64,000 nucleotides of DNA from Vitellaria paradoxa. Lineage: Eukaryota; Streptophyta; Magnoliopsida; Ericales; Sapotaceae. Shown here in pieces: positions 35,201 to 47,169 of the stretch. The stretch covers positions 42,486,663-42,550,662 of the forward strand of contig CM034239.1 of the NCBI GenBank assembly GCA_019916065.1, read 5' to 3'. Positions within the stretch are counted from its first letter, which is position 1. The number at the start of each line of letters is the position of its first letter. The translations under genes and the position numbers were made by a program. Below the pieces are notes generated by a model. It did not search any database. It was not told where the DNA came from and was given only the letters and a program-made list of their open reading frames with translations.

Positions 35201-38200
35201 TGTATTCGGTTTTGAATTCAATATGTGATTAAAACAAAGGCGAATTAGAGTTTCTTGGCCAATAACGTTCCTCAAACCTCACGTTCAGTCTTTGAATAGC
35301 TTCGTTCACTCCTTGAATGGTTTCAGTGGGCGCTACTATTTGGGTTTGCATCTGGTTATCATTCAAATGAATAGCCGATAGTGTACTGACAACTTAGAAT
35401 CTACAAAAATGGACTAAATGAGACTCAAAAAAATTTCTAAAGTGTCCTAGAGTGTTTTGGACTTTCGCCAAAGTGCCACCAAAGCTTCACCGAAGGTCAT
35501 CAGGGCACTAGTCAAGTCGCCAAAGCTTCGCCGGGGGGAGGCAATGCCGGTGGTGGTGTTTGCCAAAGTTGGGTGTCACCAGAGATTCACGAAAATGGAT
35601 TTGCTAAGTTGTTGCCAACATTAAGCAAAGGGTTAGGTTTTTTTGGACTACGATGACAGCTAGGGTTTTGGACTATAATGGCAACTAGGGCTTGAGGCTC
35701 TTGACAGTGAATAAAATTCTGATTTGAGAAAAGTTTAGTGATCGAGATTTTGCTTTGATACCAAAATTGATATAGGACGATAGAAAGTAAAGTAAAGAGA
35801 GAGAAATAGAAAGAGAAGAAGCTTAGGAAAGAGGGAAAAAAAAAAAAGAAGAGGGGGAGGGAGAACAAGCCACAAAGGCTTTAATAACTTAATTTTTCAT
35901 ATTCATCAATGTGTCTAATCCTAATTATCTTAAACCTTTAAATAGGTTAATACATCCTCAAGATTACTAAAAATAAAGCAAAAATCAAATATTCCAACAA
36001 ATCCTACGTAAAATAAATCTAAATAAAATCTTCCCTAAAATAAAATAATCTTTAATAAATAAAATAAAATCATAATATAAAATCTAATCTTAATAAAATA
36101 AAATCCTAATAATAATTATTTAACACATATATATATATTGGCTTCTGCATCAAATAGATATCTACAATCAAGTCCCACCTTCATCAGGATTGGGAAGGTT
36201 ATGAACAAGGAGAGGACCCGCCCCCGTTGCAAAGCCCATGACCAAAAGGGGAACTTCTCAACTGTAGCCAAGGTAGTCTGAAATAATTAATGGTTGACAA
36301 ATTCCCATTCCCTTACCAAACCAATGAGTGGGTTTAAGATATTTGCTTCATAAACAGGCTTCCCTTAGAAACACCTAGCTCTTAGGCTTTTAACCTTAAA
36401 ATTGTCACAAGAAGCACCCGTTGGGAAGTCATTTCCTATATGATTGAAATTTCTCCTCCGTAACATATTTTAAAAATGAATTAAGAATTCTATCCATTAA
36501 AAAAAAAAACATATTTTCTGTTTTAAGCACATTTTCTGGTGAGCAGAGAATTTATTAAACCTAGTATCAAATGACACCAAAAAAAAAGTTTTCACATGGC
36601 TCAATTGAAACAAGTCCCATACAAGATTTAATTAGTTACCTCACTTTTGAGAGCAAGAGCTGCAGTTCCTCGATGTGCAGGATCTATGGATAGTAAGGTC
36701 TCCATAAGCCCCACAGCAGCAGGAGGAAAATCTTTAAATATTTCTGCAAGACGTTGTTTGTAAGGTTGTAGAGGTCTGAACACCGTAGAATGAGGTAACT
36801 TTGATTTTCTCCAATAGTCATCAGACGGTGAGCCACAAAGCTTGAAAATCTTATGCAATTGCTCAACCTACAAGATACAAACATGTCAATTCCTCCTGTC
36901 ATCTTAAGGAAAGGCAACATAAAAGCTTACATATTTACAAAATACATATTTGTTAAATTATATTTTTATTTTTTTTAAGTAAATATTATTTATTAGGGGA
37001 AGGGGTTTGGGATGACATGAATCCATGACCTTTACAGCTTGTTGGAGGGATGATACAAAAGAATGAAGAAAAAAGAAAGAACGCAAGATTCTTTCAGTTG
37101 TTTGTGAGTTTTAATAAGGAAAGAAAATAAATGGAAAGAAAAAAGGAGCCTACAATCTTAACATTTTCAGCCGCACAAAGTTGAACGGAAATGGAGAGAA
37201 AAGAAAAGTTCATTAATGAAACTTTCATAATACCGAATTTACCCATCAAAAAAAAAAAAAGAAAAATGAAAGAACAAAAAAGAAAATGACAACCTTGTTC
37301 TCGGGATAATTGCCAAAAAAAAAAAACCTTGTTCTTGGGATAAAAAAAAAGGATACAGTGGTAAAAACAACAATACATAATTTCCTTGCTTTCTATTTCT
37401 TTTCAACTTACAAATAGAAAAAAAGAAAAAGAAAATCACCATCTTTTCTCTTCTAAACTCCCAAACAAATGGAAGGAAAATTATTATTACTTCTCTTGTT
37501 TTCTCTTCTCTTGATTTGAATTTTTTTTCCCTCTCTTGAACTCACAAACAAAGCATTAGTCTGGTCAGGGATGTATTTTCCAATTCAGGTAGCCCCCTCT
37601 CGTCTCAAATTATATTTTTTCATGCATAGGTATATGTAACATATGTGTAGATACAAGCATGGGAAAATACAATCTGCTTCAGGAAACTGTAACTAATGAA
37701 GAAGAAAAAGGCAGAGAAACTGTTTGCTTAAATTGTTCATTGTACCATGAAAAATTAGCAGTGTTGCTTCATCATCAATAAACCATGTATCCTTTATGCT
37801 ATCTATGGCACATGCACTATTCTAAATTTGTGAAGCACGAATGTTGGAGACTTGACACTCAAGTACCCGAATGAGTTATGCATCTGACATGTATAATTAG
37901 ATATGTACCCAAGAAATATTTATAATTCGGTTTCCCAAATAATTATGCATTAGATGTCCTTATATGCATAACTAGTTTTATATATATAAATATATATTTT
38001 GGTAATTATAACTAATTTATATTAGCTAACAAAATTACACTTTCATCCTGAAAAAGATGGAAGGAAGCATTTAAGCAATATAAAAACTAGCAATCTCCAA
38101 CATGGTTCAAAGTCGCAGTCATCTCGGTCTAGATCTTGGCATCTAATCTTAGTATCGGGAGAGACTAAGATGAGATTTCACAACGCATCAACCCTAAGCA

Positions 38201-38539
38201 ATTTGGCCATGTCTTATAACACATCAGGTGAAATATCAGCGAGATAATGGGAGACAACATATCAACGCAATTTACTATCCTATGAGTCGATATATCTATG
38301 AGATTCAAGAAACAAGAAGATATCAACCTAATTTTCCATTTGACATTTTTGAAAACTCTAATTAACTAATTGTTACATATCACCCAATACTACACGCCGT
38401 AACCACATCAAAACTTAGGCAACAAGACCGCGACTTTGAACCAAGAACTCCAATTGTCCTTGGATATAAGAATTAGATGAATCAAACACTTGAACACATA
38501 ACCAACCCTTAGTTGTCTCCAATTGTCAACTCCTTGGGG

Positions 38540-38577
<38 letters not shown>

Positions 38578-38624
38578 ATGTGTGTGTTTATGTGAGTGTT
38601 TGCATGCGCGCACGCGTGTGTGTG

Positions 38625-38671
<47 letters not shown>

Positions 38672-41600
38672 AAGAGAGAGCCTCAAGCTCATTTTCAGCT
38701 TTGCAGTGAGACAGTTATTCTATTTATGGTCAATTGAATAAAAGTTCATGAAAAGAAATGATCCAACAAACATCCAAACTTCAAGCCCATTTCAATTTCA
38801 TGACACTGTCCAAATTTGTTCCAGTTACCTAAAAACAAACTGTTTTCAGATAATATCTTCAAAAGCGGTTTTCCGTAAGGGCAATCCTTATTTCCTTTGT
38901 CTTTGGCAATGGGAAAACATCTACAGAAACTATAAAAAATTGGTCATAATTGTTTCAATTTTTCATTAAATATTATTTATTAGGGGAACAGGGATGGCAT
39001 AACTGGAATCCATGAACTTTGATCTGGTTAGGGCCCTTTTTCTGCTTACCAAGTGCCCCTTTGTCCCTAATTGTTTGATTTTATTATCAATATGATTAGA
39101 AAATAGACCATTGAAATTGAAGCTACCACAAAATGTTCATACTCCCATATTTTTCACATACCTTCCAAATCATTTGGATTATATCTTCCTTTTTAAATAT
39201 TGCCTATTTTCCTTACCGCTCCATGCTAGATTATGAATCATCAGTAAATGACATTCCTCAATAGAATTTACAGAGAAAACAAGAAAAATATCGATAGACA
39301 AGTACAAGCATAATGTACATGCCATTGTAAAATTAGATTCCAACTGTACCTCTGTTCTTCCAGGCATTATAGGCTTGCCAGCATAGAGTTCTCCAAGTAT
39401 GCAACCAGCACTCCATAAATCCACTGAAACTCCATAATATGTTTCTCCAAGTAAAAGTTCTGGTGGTCGATACCAAAGAGTCACAACACGGCTTGTCAAA
39501 GGCACACACTGACGATCATTGAAAACACTTGCTAAGCCAAAATCTGCGATCTTCAAGATGCCATGGTTGTCTATTAGAAGGTTTGAACCCTTTATGTCAC
39601 GATGCAAAAAACCATGACTATGACAATGGTCAAGTCCACTTAGCAGCTGCCGCATGTAACATTTGATCTGAAAATACAAAATAAAAACAGAATTAGACTT
39701 TGGCACTAAGGAAAAAGCATAGAGAGTTAAAATGACAGCATTGTTCAGGACCCTTCTGTTATATTTCTTATTGAATGAATCATTGTGTCGGGTATTTTAA
39801 TTCACCACGAGAGGAAAAAGCAAAGCTGCAACCATGTTGCATTGATTTATCAATGCTGCCATCAAAATACCACAATAAACAACATTCTTAGCTTAAAGAT
39901 CAATCAATTAATACCTGTGGTTCTGAGAATTTAACACCAGGTAGCGATTGAAGTCCTGTGAGATCATGTTCCATATACTCAAAAACGAGGTATAAGCTGG
40001 AAGAAGTTCGTGATGTGATCAAACCTTCCAATTTAATTATATTTGGATGATCAAGCCTGCGCAAAATAAGGATTTCCCTTGCCATAAATTTGATGCTCTC
40101 AGGATCCATATTATCAAACCTTACTCTTTTCAAAGCAACAACTTTCTCATGAATCAGGTCCCGAGCCTTGTATACACTGCTATATGTACCTTGGCCAATC
40201 TGCAAGAATAAAATACAATCACACGAGAATCAAAACCAGGCCTACAAGGATAGCAGCAAACAAAGAACAGGAACCAAAGCATGAGAAACATGCAAACACG
40301 CTACATAAAATATATGAGTTAATGTTCCATATAATCAGGACTTTTATGCATTGTTGTGCAGTAAAATCAAATAGACAAACATGCTTGTTACGTGAATGAC
40401 CAACTACAAATCTCGGACATATACCCCATCCCCTAACCTAAGTGTTGTCCAACAGGGGTTCGCACATTTAGAGGAGTCCATCAAACATGGATTATCAGTA
40501 CAAAGCATAACTTGAACTTCAAACAAACATAACCAATTAATGAAATGACATTTGGAAACTAGTTGAGCTATGTATATAATATATATTTAAAAAAAAAATG
40601 AATTCACAAAATAAGTGACAATGCTAGTTTAGATGATAAATTCAGCACGTCCAGCCTAGATTGATAATAGATTCACCAGTCAAAGGTTAGCTCACTGTTG
40701 AAAAAGTTTTAAGCCCATATGGATCTGAAAACATGAAGTTATGGATCATCGATAAATTTTGGGAATATATAGGGCCAGCAATCTTAGAAGTTTGATAAAC
40801 AAAAGACTAACAAAAAATTCAGAATGACACTTCAGTTACTTCACCTGGAGGATCTTCCCAATAGAATAAGAATTTGAATTTAGTCCGGGGTACGTAACAC
40901 GAAGAATATTTTTCAGAATATTTAAGAAATATTGGCTCCCTTTGAGGGGGTGGAACAGAAGGTTAGGAACATGGGTTATATTACACGCTATGCTTTCAGA
41001 AAATTGAATGTTGAACAACCAAGAACTGAATCACCAGTAAATGCATTATGTGGCTGTTTTATGAATGATGAGATGCTACGAATTACCAGAGAGACAAGGT
41101 AATACCAGGTTGTAAATCCATTTTAGAAACTCAAAATCAGTAGGTAATACATGCTCATCATGCATGAATATCATTCAAATTTTAAGCAAATTTGTTTTTA
41201 ATTCAAGTAGCAATCAAGCAACGATGAAAGAAGATATACAAAATTCACTCAATTTCAAGAAGATATAGTCAGCAGACTGAGCACAATTACCTAGTGAGAG
41301 CAGTTTTGATCCTATAGCACAAAATGAATGAAAAAAAAATCAACAATTAGATCAGTAAAAGAACATACTTTATCAAACTTCTCGAAAGTATCTGCTCGTC
41401 GTGGAAGCCATCCATTGATAGCTTCACCGGCTACCGCAGCAAGCCAAGAAGGCCAACCCGCAGCAACTTGTTCCCCTTCTATAGCTTTTGGGATGATTCC
41501 TATACCGGGATAATTGGGAAAAACAACTTCAGGATCATCTCTCTTCTTCTCAAAATGATCATCCCTTACCCTCCTTGAACCATTCAATTTCTTGCCGATC

Positions 41601-41776
41601 AACCCAACTCCTTTGTAACCACCATCCAGCCTCTCTTTCACCCGAAAACTCTCCCCTCTCTTGGTTGAAGTAGCTCGAGACACATGTAAATGTGATGACC
41701 CTTTGTTGAACTGCCTCTCCCTCGGACTCTCCCTGCCATCTCCAATAGGAGACGGCTTAACACAAATACAACCCAT
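29299..41776 (-). CDS. CDK-like Ser/Thr protein kinase, At1g54610/IBS1 type
   Basis: Eight coding exons: 41776-41369, 40199-39915, 39667-39350, 36867-36640, 33609-33509, 32226-32130, 31137-30682 and 29505-29299 (TAA). All have GT/AG borders and join in frame to 699 residues. MGCIC at the start is an N-myristoylation/palmitoylation signal, implying membrane attachment. The kinase domain runs from about 131 to 420: IGQGTYSSVYKA loop, ATP-binding Lys160 (VALKRV), PESIKFMAREI helix with Glu178, HRDIKGSN with catalytic Asp255, DFGLA with Asp273, and WYRPPELLLG. The C-terminal tail is basic and serine-rich, with a conserved FSGPLLVPS block. Substrate and cyclin partner are unknown; plant relatives are CDC2-like kinases. 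All catalytic residues are present. GA-rich sequence at 42450-42475 probably lies in the 5' leader or promoter. Introns carry transposons and plastid DNA. Confidence 0.95.
29506..32129. other. Kinase introns 7 and 6: content
   Basis: Intron 7 is 29506-30681 and intron 6 is 31138-32129. A GC-richer block at about 30190-30430 (in intron 7) looks like an old transposon fragment but could not be assigned. No other gene is seen. Confidence 0.45.
32608..32692 (+). pseudogene. Plastid-derived fragment: 3' end of ycf2
   Basis: The frame LLDQMTVTLLKKRWFFP followed by 'aaaactggattcat' matches the conserved C-terminus of plastid ycf2. It has substitutions and a small frame disruption in the last codons. 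It lies in kinase intron 5 as nuclear-integrated plastid DNA and is not functional. The next 170 bases (to about 32860) are open in one frame (YSDRLRGYTRRNRWRNF) and may be a further organelle piece, not identified. Confidence 0.65.
32866..33018 (+). pseudogene. Plastid 23S rRNA fragment (nuclear copy)
   Basis: 'gtgacgatgcggattacct' leads into 'ggaaagaccctatgaagctt', then 'attggctttgttcctttcct' and 'catcagtaagataccac'. These are the central peptidyl-transferase-region landmarks of plastid 23S rRNA, with scattered changes. Only about 150 bases remain. It sits about 170 bases after the ycf2 fragment, in kinase intron 5. Confidence 0.75.
33055..33250 (-). mobile_element. Possible degenerate tRNA-derived SINE
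   Basis: On the minus strand, GGTAGCTAATAGTTTAA precedes GAGTTCAAATTCC (B-box-like), then a C-rich and A-rich tail. A related phrase ('actaccgtctaacc') occurs at 32495. Weak evidence, no target duplication. Confidence 0.3.
34211..34594 (-). repeat. LTR (3' LTR of the intronic element)
   Basis: Direct repeat of 35768-36152, starting 'tgatgtaggacgatagagag' and ending 'ggcttccacatca' on the plus strand. Confidence 0.88.
35768..36152 (-). repeat. LTR (5' LTR of the intronic element)
   Basis: Direct repeat of 34211-34594, starting 'tgatataggacgatagaaag' and ending 'ggcttctgcatca' on the plus strand. The tRNA-iMet-type primer site lies just inside. Confidence 0.88.
36868..39349. other. Kinase intron 3: content
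   Basis: A 2.5-kb intron with T-rich tracts on the coding strand and a compound microsatellite at 38540-38667. No nested gene or complete transposon seen. Confidence 0.55.
38540..38667. repeat. Compound GT/GA microsatellite
   Basis: (TG)n from 38540 to about 38573, an interrupted TG/CG-rich stretch with CGCGCACGCG, then (GA)n from about 38629 to 38667. It lies within kinase intron 3. The frame reading through it is not a gene. Confidence 0.95.
40200..41368. other. Kinase intron 1: content
   Basis: Unremarkable AT-rich intron sequence between exon 1 and exon 2. No repeat with definable ends was seen. Confidence 0.5.
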
Positions 41777-42500
41777 GAATTACCAATAAAAACCCAACCA
41801 AAAAAAAAAAAAAAAAAAACACCCTTCACAAATATAAATCACCACCAATAACTGAGTCTATCGAAAACCCCTCCTTTCACAAATTCCATTGAAGAAAACA
41901 ATAAACTAAAATCAACCCAAACAGAGAATTCAACTCCCTCAGATTCCCAATGCAACAACCAAACACTATAAACGCTCACCAAGGACCTTCAAACTCAATT
42001 TCACAAAGAACAAACATGAACCCATGAATTCAACTTTTCTTCAATAACATATATATATATACGGATTGGATAACCAAAACCCAGAACTTCGAACACTCGG
42101 AGCAGAGTAATCAATACGTAAATTACTCGGAACAGAATCAATAACGAAACTAACCCAAATCCCCCGATTACTGATTTAGGGGATTTCGGACTTCCCTGAT
42201 ATTTCTCGGAAAAGGGCGGAGAATTTAGAAAGTTGGTTTTAAGCAAAGAATGGCTTTGCTGCTTTTTTTGACTGTTCAACACGCTCAGATATAGATGTAC
42301 ATATATGTATATGAACAAATATCTATTTCTATACACGGCTTGCCGGCAGGGCTCAGTCAGAGATGCAAAAACCCCTCTCTCTCTCTCCAACTTTTTCCTC
42401 TCTATAACTGAACATTTCTACAGTCAAGAGAAGGTAAACGAACTAACTCTCTCTCTCTCTCTCTCTCTCTCTCCCCCTCTCTCCCAAACTGAATTTGGGA
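41777..42500 (-). promoter_or_regulatory. Kinase 5' leader/promoter region with GA tract
   Basis: On the minus strand a GA repeat ((TC)n on plus, 42450-42475) lies 670-700 bases upstream of the ATG at 41776, with smaller GA runs at 42370-42390. GA tracts are common in plant leaders and core promoters. No clear TATA box or leader intron could be chosen. Confidence 0.35.
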
Positions 42501-43815
42501 AAGGTTGCAGTGAGGTTGAGTTCACGTAACTATCCGTGTGCATAAAATATTAGGGTGCCTAAGCGCCTCTTATTATCTGCGAGATCAATTTTCACAACAA
42601 AATTTAACTTAAATTGGATAAAAGTGAAAATGTCATATTCAAAAATAATTACTCTCACTCTGTCTCTCTCTCTCTCTTTATCTCCTAATAGATTTTTAGT
42701 ATGAATATAGTGCAGATAATCAATATAAGTGGTAATTAAGATATTAGAACATATTTAGTTAGATAGAATAATGCAAAATAAAATAAGATTACATTTAGTT
42801 ATTTATTAAAAATTAATTTATTTCTTATAATTTTGTTTTGTATGATATATTTTTATCAAAATTTAATTTTTTTTTAAATTATAACTTTTAGGTGTAATAA
42901 TCACATTTGTAAATAAAAAAATTAAAAATTTTAAGTATGTTTGGGCAAGAGCTATATATATATATATATATATATATCTTTTTTGTTACTTTTTTTAAAC
43001 AAATAGTTTTTACCAAACAAATGTATATTTTTTAAAAAATTTTAAGAGATACGATTAATACACCAAAAAGTTACAAAAAATCTATAAATAAAATCAAGTT
43101 TTTGCCAAAAAAATAATAATAATCATAGAAGAAAAGAAGTCATAAAAAATTAAAAATTAGTTTTTTTATACTCAAAGCAAGCTTGAATATTTTATTTATT
43201 TTAATTCCACTTTTGTAAGGTAAAATGTCATATTCATTCTGTCATTTATTCCCCCACAGAAGGGAGGAAAAAAAAAAAACTACTATTCTTAAAAAATCAT
43301 GGGCATATTTTTATCGTGTAGAAAGAATGAGTATTGATAAAATATTTATAAATATTTTATCGTTATTTTTATTACATAATAAAATGATTAATTTTTTATA
43401 TAATAATAATATCGTTATTTAATTATATTTTTACTTTATTCTGTTTAACTAAATATATATTACTATCATCCTTAACCTTATTCTTCATACATATTACATA
43501 TGATTATTCATATTCTTGCACCCACCGGTGCTCCACTCATACCCTCAAGTTTGGCTTTCCCTTTGCCTTCAACAAAATGTAATTGTTATTCAAATTACAA
43601 TTTTAAAAGGGGAACATAGGCAATACATTTATTATAAACATATTATTGGTATAAGGGATATGACTTAAATCATGCATCTTTTTTTCCAGTATGAGCCTTA
43701 AATTTTCATTAGAAATTCAATATAGTCCAAATGGTCAACAAAAAAAAGTTAAATTTTGAATGCAAATGGTAAAACCTTATCCTATTAAATTTTGTGCAAT
43801 CACGTTAATTATTTA

Positions 43816-43973
43816 GGGTGTGTTTAGAGTTGTATAAAATAAAATAAAATTGTAAAAGTAAATATCTCGTAATTTGTGTAGTGAGTGAAGAATTTAAATT
43901 TTACTGTCTCGTAATTCGTGTTTGTAGAGATTTGTAGGATTTTATTTTATTTTGTGTAACTCCAAACGGAGCC
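43816..43973. mobile_element. Tourist-like MITE, family M3 (TTA duplication)
   Basis: Begins GGGTGTGTTTAGAG and ends CCAAACGGAGCC, with TTA at 43813-43815 and 43974-43976. The body carries 'tctcgtaattygt' twice and matches 12681-12850. Confidence 0.8.
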
Positions 43974-44554
43974 TTAGTTGAATTGGAATAACAAAACTAA
44001 CATACCGCTTGAGAAAAGAAATTAATCAATTATCATCTGCGTTTGCAATTACACTTTAAATTGAAGTTGAATAGCACATAATTGTATTTGCATTCCTTTC
44101 GTGAATTAGTTGATTTTTTCACCTTGATTGAAAATATAACCAAGTCAATTATACATTTAATATTTTTAAAGAAGATATAATAATATATAGTTTAGGTGGG
44201 GTCTATTTACATTTTACATATGAATTCTTATACTCTTTTTTACTTTTGTATTAAATAAAATTACACAACTATTCTCATTCTTTTAATAAGATATATTATA
44301 TAATTTTAATGGCGTGAATATATTTCTACAAGAATGATGATAGTTGTATAATTTTATTTAATAAATAAGTAAAGCGGAGTGTAAAAATTCATTTGTGAAG
44401 TGCAAATAAATTTATCCTATAGTTTATAGCTATATTTTCTTTCACTTAATAGGAAATCATTTACTAATATTATAACTAATACATTAGAAGGGACATTCAT
44501 TTCTTTTTAAAGAAAGTTAAAAGAATATAAAGTTATTTGTATGTGAAAATGACA

Positions 44555-44982
44555 AGGGTAAATTACACTAACCTCCTATAAAATTTCTTAAGCAACTATT
44601 AAGCACTCTTTACATCTGGAAAGATTACTATGACCTCTCCTCCTGCTTTTAAGTTTTCTCAATAGGTTTCCCGTTGTATCATTTATAATAGCTAAAAAAT
44701 GCATAAACTCTTATTGATATCAAATATTTTTATACAAAATGATCAAAAATTTTCTTAATCATAATATAATGAATCAAAGTGTTTGTAAGTTATAATATTT
44801 TATATAAGAAAATTTTGATTAATTTACAAAAAATTCATTTGTCATTAACTAGATTCTATAAATTTTTTTTAGCATTCCTACGCCATAGAGGATAATTTAT
44901 CAAAGTAATTTTCCAAATGTAATTGATGTTGTCTAACTATTAAAGAAATATCAGAAAATATCGGTGTAATTTACTAAAAGTA
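44555..44982. mobile_element. MULE-like foldback element
   Basis: Left end GGGTAAATTACACTAACCTCC pairs with the right end '..gatgttgtctaactattaaa..ggtgtaatttact' (reverse complement AGTAAATTACACC). Inner blocks around the ends are also complementary. A 9-bp duplication was not found. Confidence 0.5.
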
Positions 44983-45021
44983 AGTATATTATCCACCCTA
45001 AAAAGTGTCCATTTCAAGATA

Positions 45022-47165
45022 CACTACTAGAAATATTAAATTTGGAGATTGAGCACACCATAAACATTTGCAAATGTACTAATTCATGATCGCTTTTAGG
45101 CAATATTTATTTAGGATAACAAAACAAACCAAGCAAAACACGAATGACCACTTATACTGATCATTATATAACAATTTAGGAACCAATTTAGCGATTACTT
45201 CTGGTGGTCACTAATGTGAAAATATATGATTCACCTTCCATTTTCTTTCCATGCGTTGTGTGTCTTTTTATATTTTTCTCAGCTCTTAATCTTAACCTTA
45301 AGTTCTAATTTCCTTATTCTTAGCCACTTTCTTACTTGCTTCTTTCTGCCACCACTACTAGAGCACCTCTCTCTCTCTCTCTCTCTTTCTCTAACTCACT
45401 CACTCAGAGACACTAGAATTATTACCATTGTGCTCTCTGCTTTCAACCATTGCCGCATCATCATAACCTATCGACATATCTTTTTTTTGTTGTTAGGTTC
45501 ACTATTTTTGTTCAATGACAGTTGTGCGTCAAAATTTAAATCCATAATAGTTTTGGAGTGTTTAGAATCGAGTCTTGTTGGTTGAGTAGTTCCTTAGTTT
45601 AAGGAAAATTACTCCAAACATTTTATGTAACAGAGAGGGAGGTCAAAAACAATTCAAGCACATAGTAGTTTGGAAAAATCCACTTGAAAATGCACTCGAG
45701 CCATGTTATTGGAAAGGGCTCAAACTAGGTTCAAGTGCTATAGATTTTGGAAAATCCACTCAAAAGGAGTTCGAGCATTCAATGCCCACTCGAAGGATGT
45801 TCAAGCAACCTGTTGGGATTTTTGCTAAGTTTCTTCAAATTGCACTTTTTTTGTTCGCTAATTGTATCTAAATATAAAAATATTATTTTCCAACAGTTTT
45901 GGGGCATCTCTCCAATTCCACTGAACAAACCGTAATATCTAAATCCCTATCATCTAAATTGAAAAGATCAACAAATTGGGTTTGAATAAAACAACGATTC
46001 AAGCTCTTCATCTTAATGAAGAACATTTCTAGATTTTAGGAGATGACGTTTGGGTTCAAGAACAAAATCAATCTACGAACTTGGTGTATCGCAAGTTCAA
46101 GCAAATAAGAGGGGAGTAGAGTTAGAACAGGGTCTAATTTTACTTTCTATTTAGTGAATTTCTTGTAACTTTTTGATTTCATAGTGAATTGATTTTCAGG
46201 TTAGTCGCTTTAGAAATTCAAGATTTACCTAGAAATAGTTCTAATGTTTCTCTCTTTAAGATCTTGTGTTATTATTCTCTTTGTGATTGATTGTGATTAT
46301 TCTTTATAGCATTTTTGGTTTTTCATTTGTTTATCTTATCTTCACACTAAATAACTACAAGACTTGACACACAGTGTCATTTAGGCACTAGTGATCTATA
46401 TGAACGAATGAGATTTCATACCCCCAATATGCTCAAAAAGTTCACTTGTAGCTTAAAGTTTAAACTTAAATTTTATTTTTAGTATTAAATTTGTTTATTA
46501 CTTTTTTATTTTAATAATGTTTTTTTTGGACTTATTAGTTTTTTATTCGTTTATTACTTTTAGGTTTGATTGATATGACTTCCTCTCCAATGCAAGTCAA
46601 TTATTAATTTTTATAATTTTATTTGTAATAATTATTTTTTTATATGTATAGGATAATTTGTAAAATATAATAGCATTTTAAGTTAATATTAGTTTCATGA
46701 TTTTATTACAATCTCATTTAGAATGTATTGAATCGTGTGTATGTACAAAAATATCAAATTGAATTGTGTGTATGTACAATCATATTGTTAATAAAAATAA
46801 ATTTAAAATATTTTTATTTAAAAAATTCTAAAAGCAACCATAATTAAAGGTTAAGTAAAAGCCAATTAGTGATGGGCTAAATTCCTTCTTTTTAACAATA
46901 GCGACAATAATAAGCAACAATAAGCACTAATTGGCAGTTAAAATTATGATTATAAACATTATAAGCAGTCACAAAATTGAAATGATAACTTTTAGGTAAT
47001 CACTAAATGTTTTCAAGAACAATTTTATTGCAAGAACAATTTTAACTAATGGGCAATTTTTGATGATCGCTTTTCTTTTTTTTTTTTTTTAAACTGTCGC
47101 TTTTATTTCAAGAATAATTTTACTAACAAAATGAAGTAGTAATTCTACTAACTAAAGGTACGACA
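45022..47165. mobile_element. Candidate CACTA element, left end only certain
   Basis: The left end CACTACTAGAAATATTAAAT is the standard CACTA terminus. Subterminal phrases such as 'gatcgcttttagg', 'cgattactt' and 'ggtcactaatg' recur near 46870-47110 ('gatgatcgctttt', 'tagcgacaataa', 'aatcactaaa'), as expected for subterminal repeats. No clear TAGTG right end or 3-bp duplication was found, so the right border is approximate. No transposase frame. Confidence 0.4.
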
Positions 47166-47169
47166 AGAG

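Larger units (their letters stand above)
34211..36152 (-). mobile_element. Non-autonomous LTR retrotransposon in kinase intron 4
   Basis: LTRs are 34211-34594 and 35768-36152. Minus-strand LTR ends are TGATG...ATCA. AATAG flanks both sides (34206-34210 and 36153-36157), a perfect 5-bp target duplication. The primer site (TGGTATCAAAGC, minus strand, about 35752-35763) follows the right LTR, and a purine tract (AAGGGGTGGAAAA, about 34595-34607) precedes the left one, so the element is on the minus strand. The interior is only about 1.17 kb. It includes a gag-like phrase (AIQRLNVRFEERY) near 35260-35320 and an unrecognised open frame (34592-35113) but no polymerase. LTR copies differ by well over 10% by eye, so the insertion is old. 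Confidence 0.9.
42500..45020. other. AT-rich intergenic DNA with MITEs
   Basis: Holds TC and TA microsatellites (42655-42680, 42955-42977), an M3 Tourist-like MITE (43816-43973) and a MULE-like inverted repeat (about 44555-44980). No gene supported. Confidence 0.55.

Noticed and set aside
42001..42390. 129-codon minus-strand frame upstream of the kinase start
   Set aside because: No family recognised, and it lies in the leader/promoter region. MGCICVKPS downstream is the convincing start.
45226..45585. 119-codon plus-strand hydrophobic frame
   Set aside because: Low-complexity CT-rich and T-rich sequence inside a candidate CACTA element. No start context or family.
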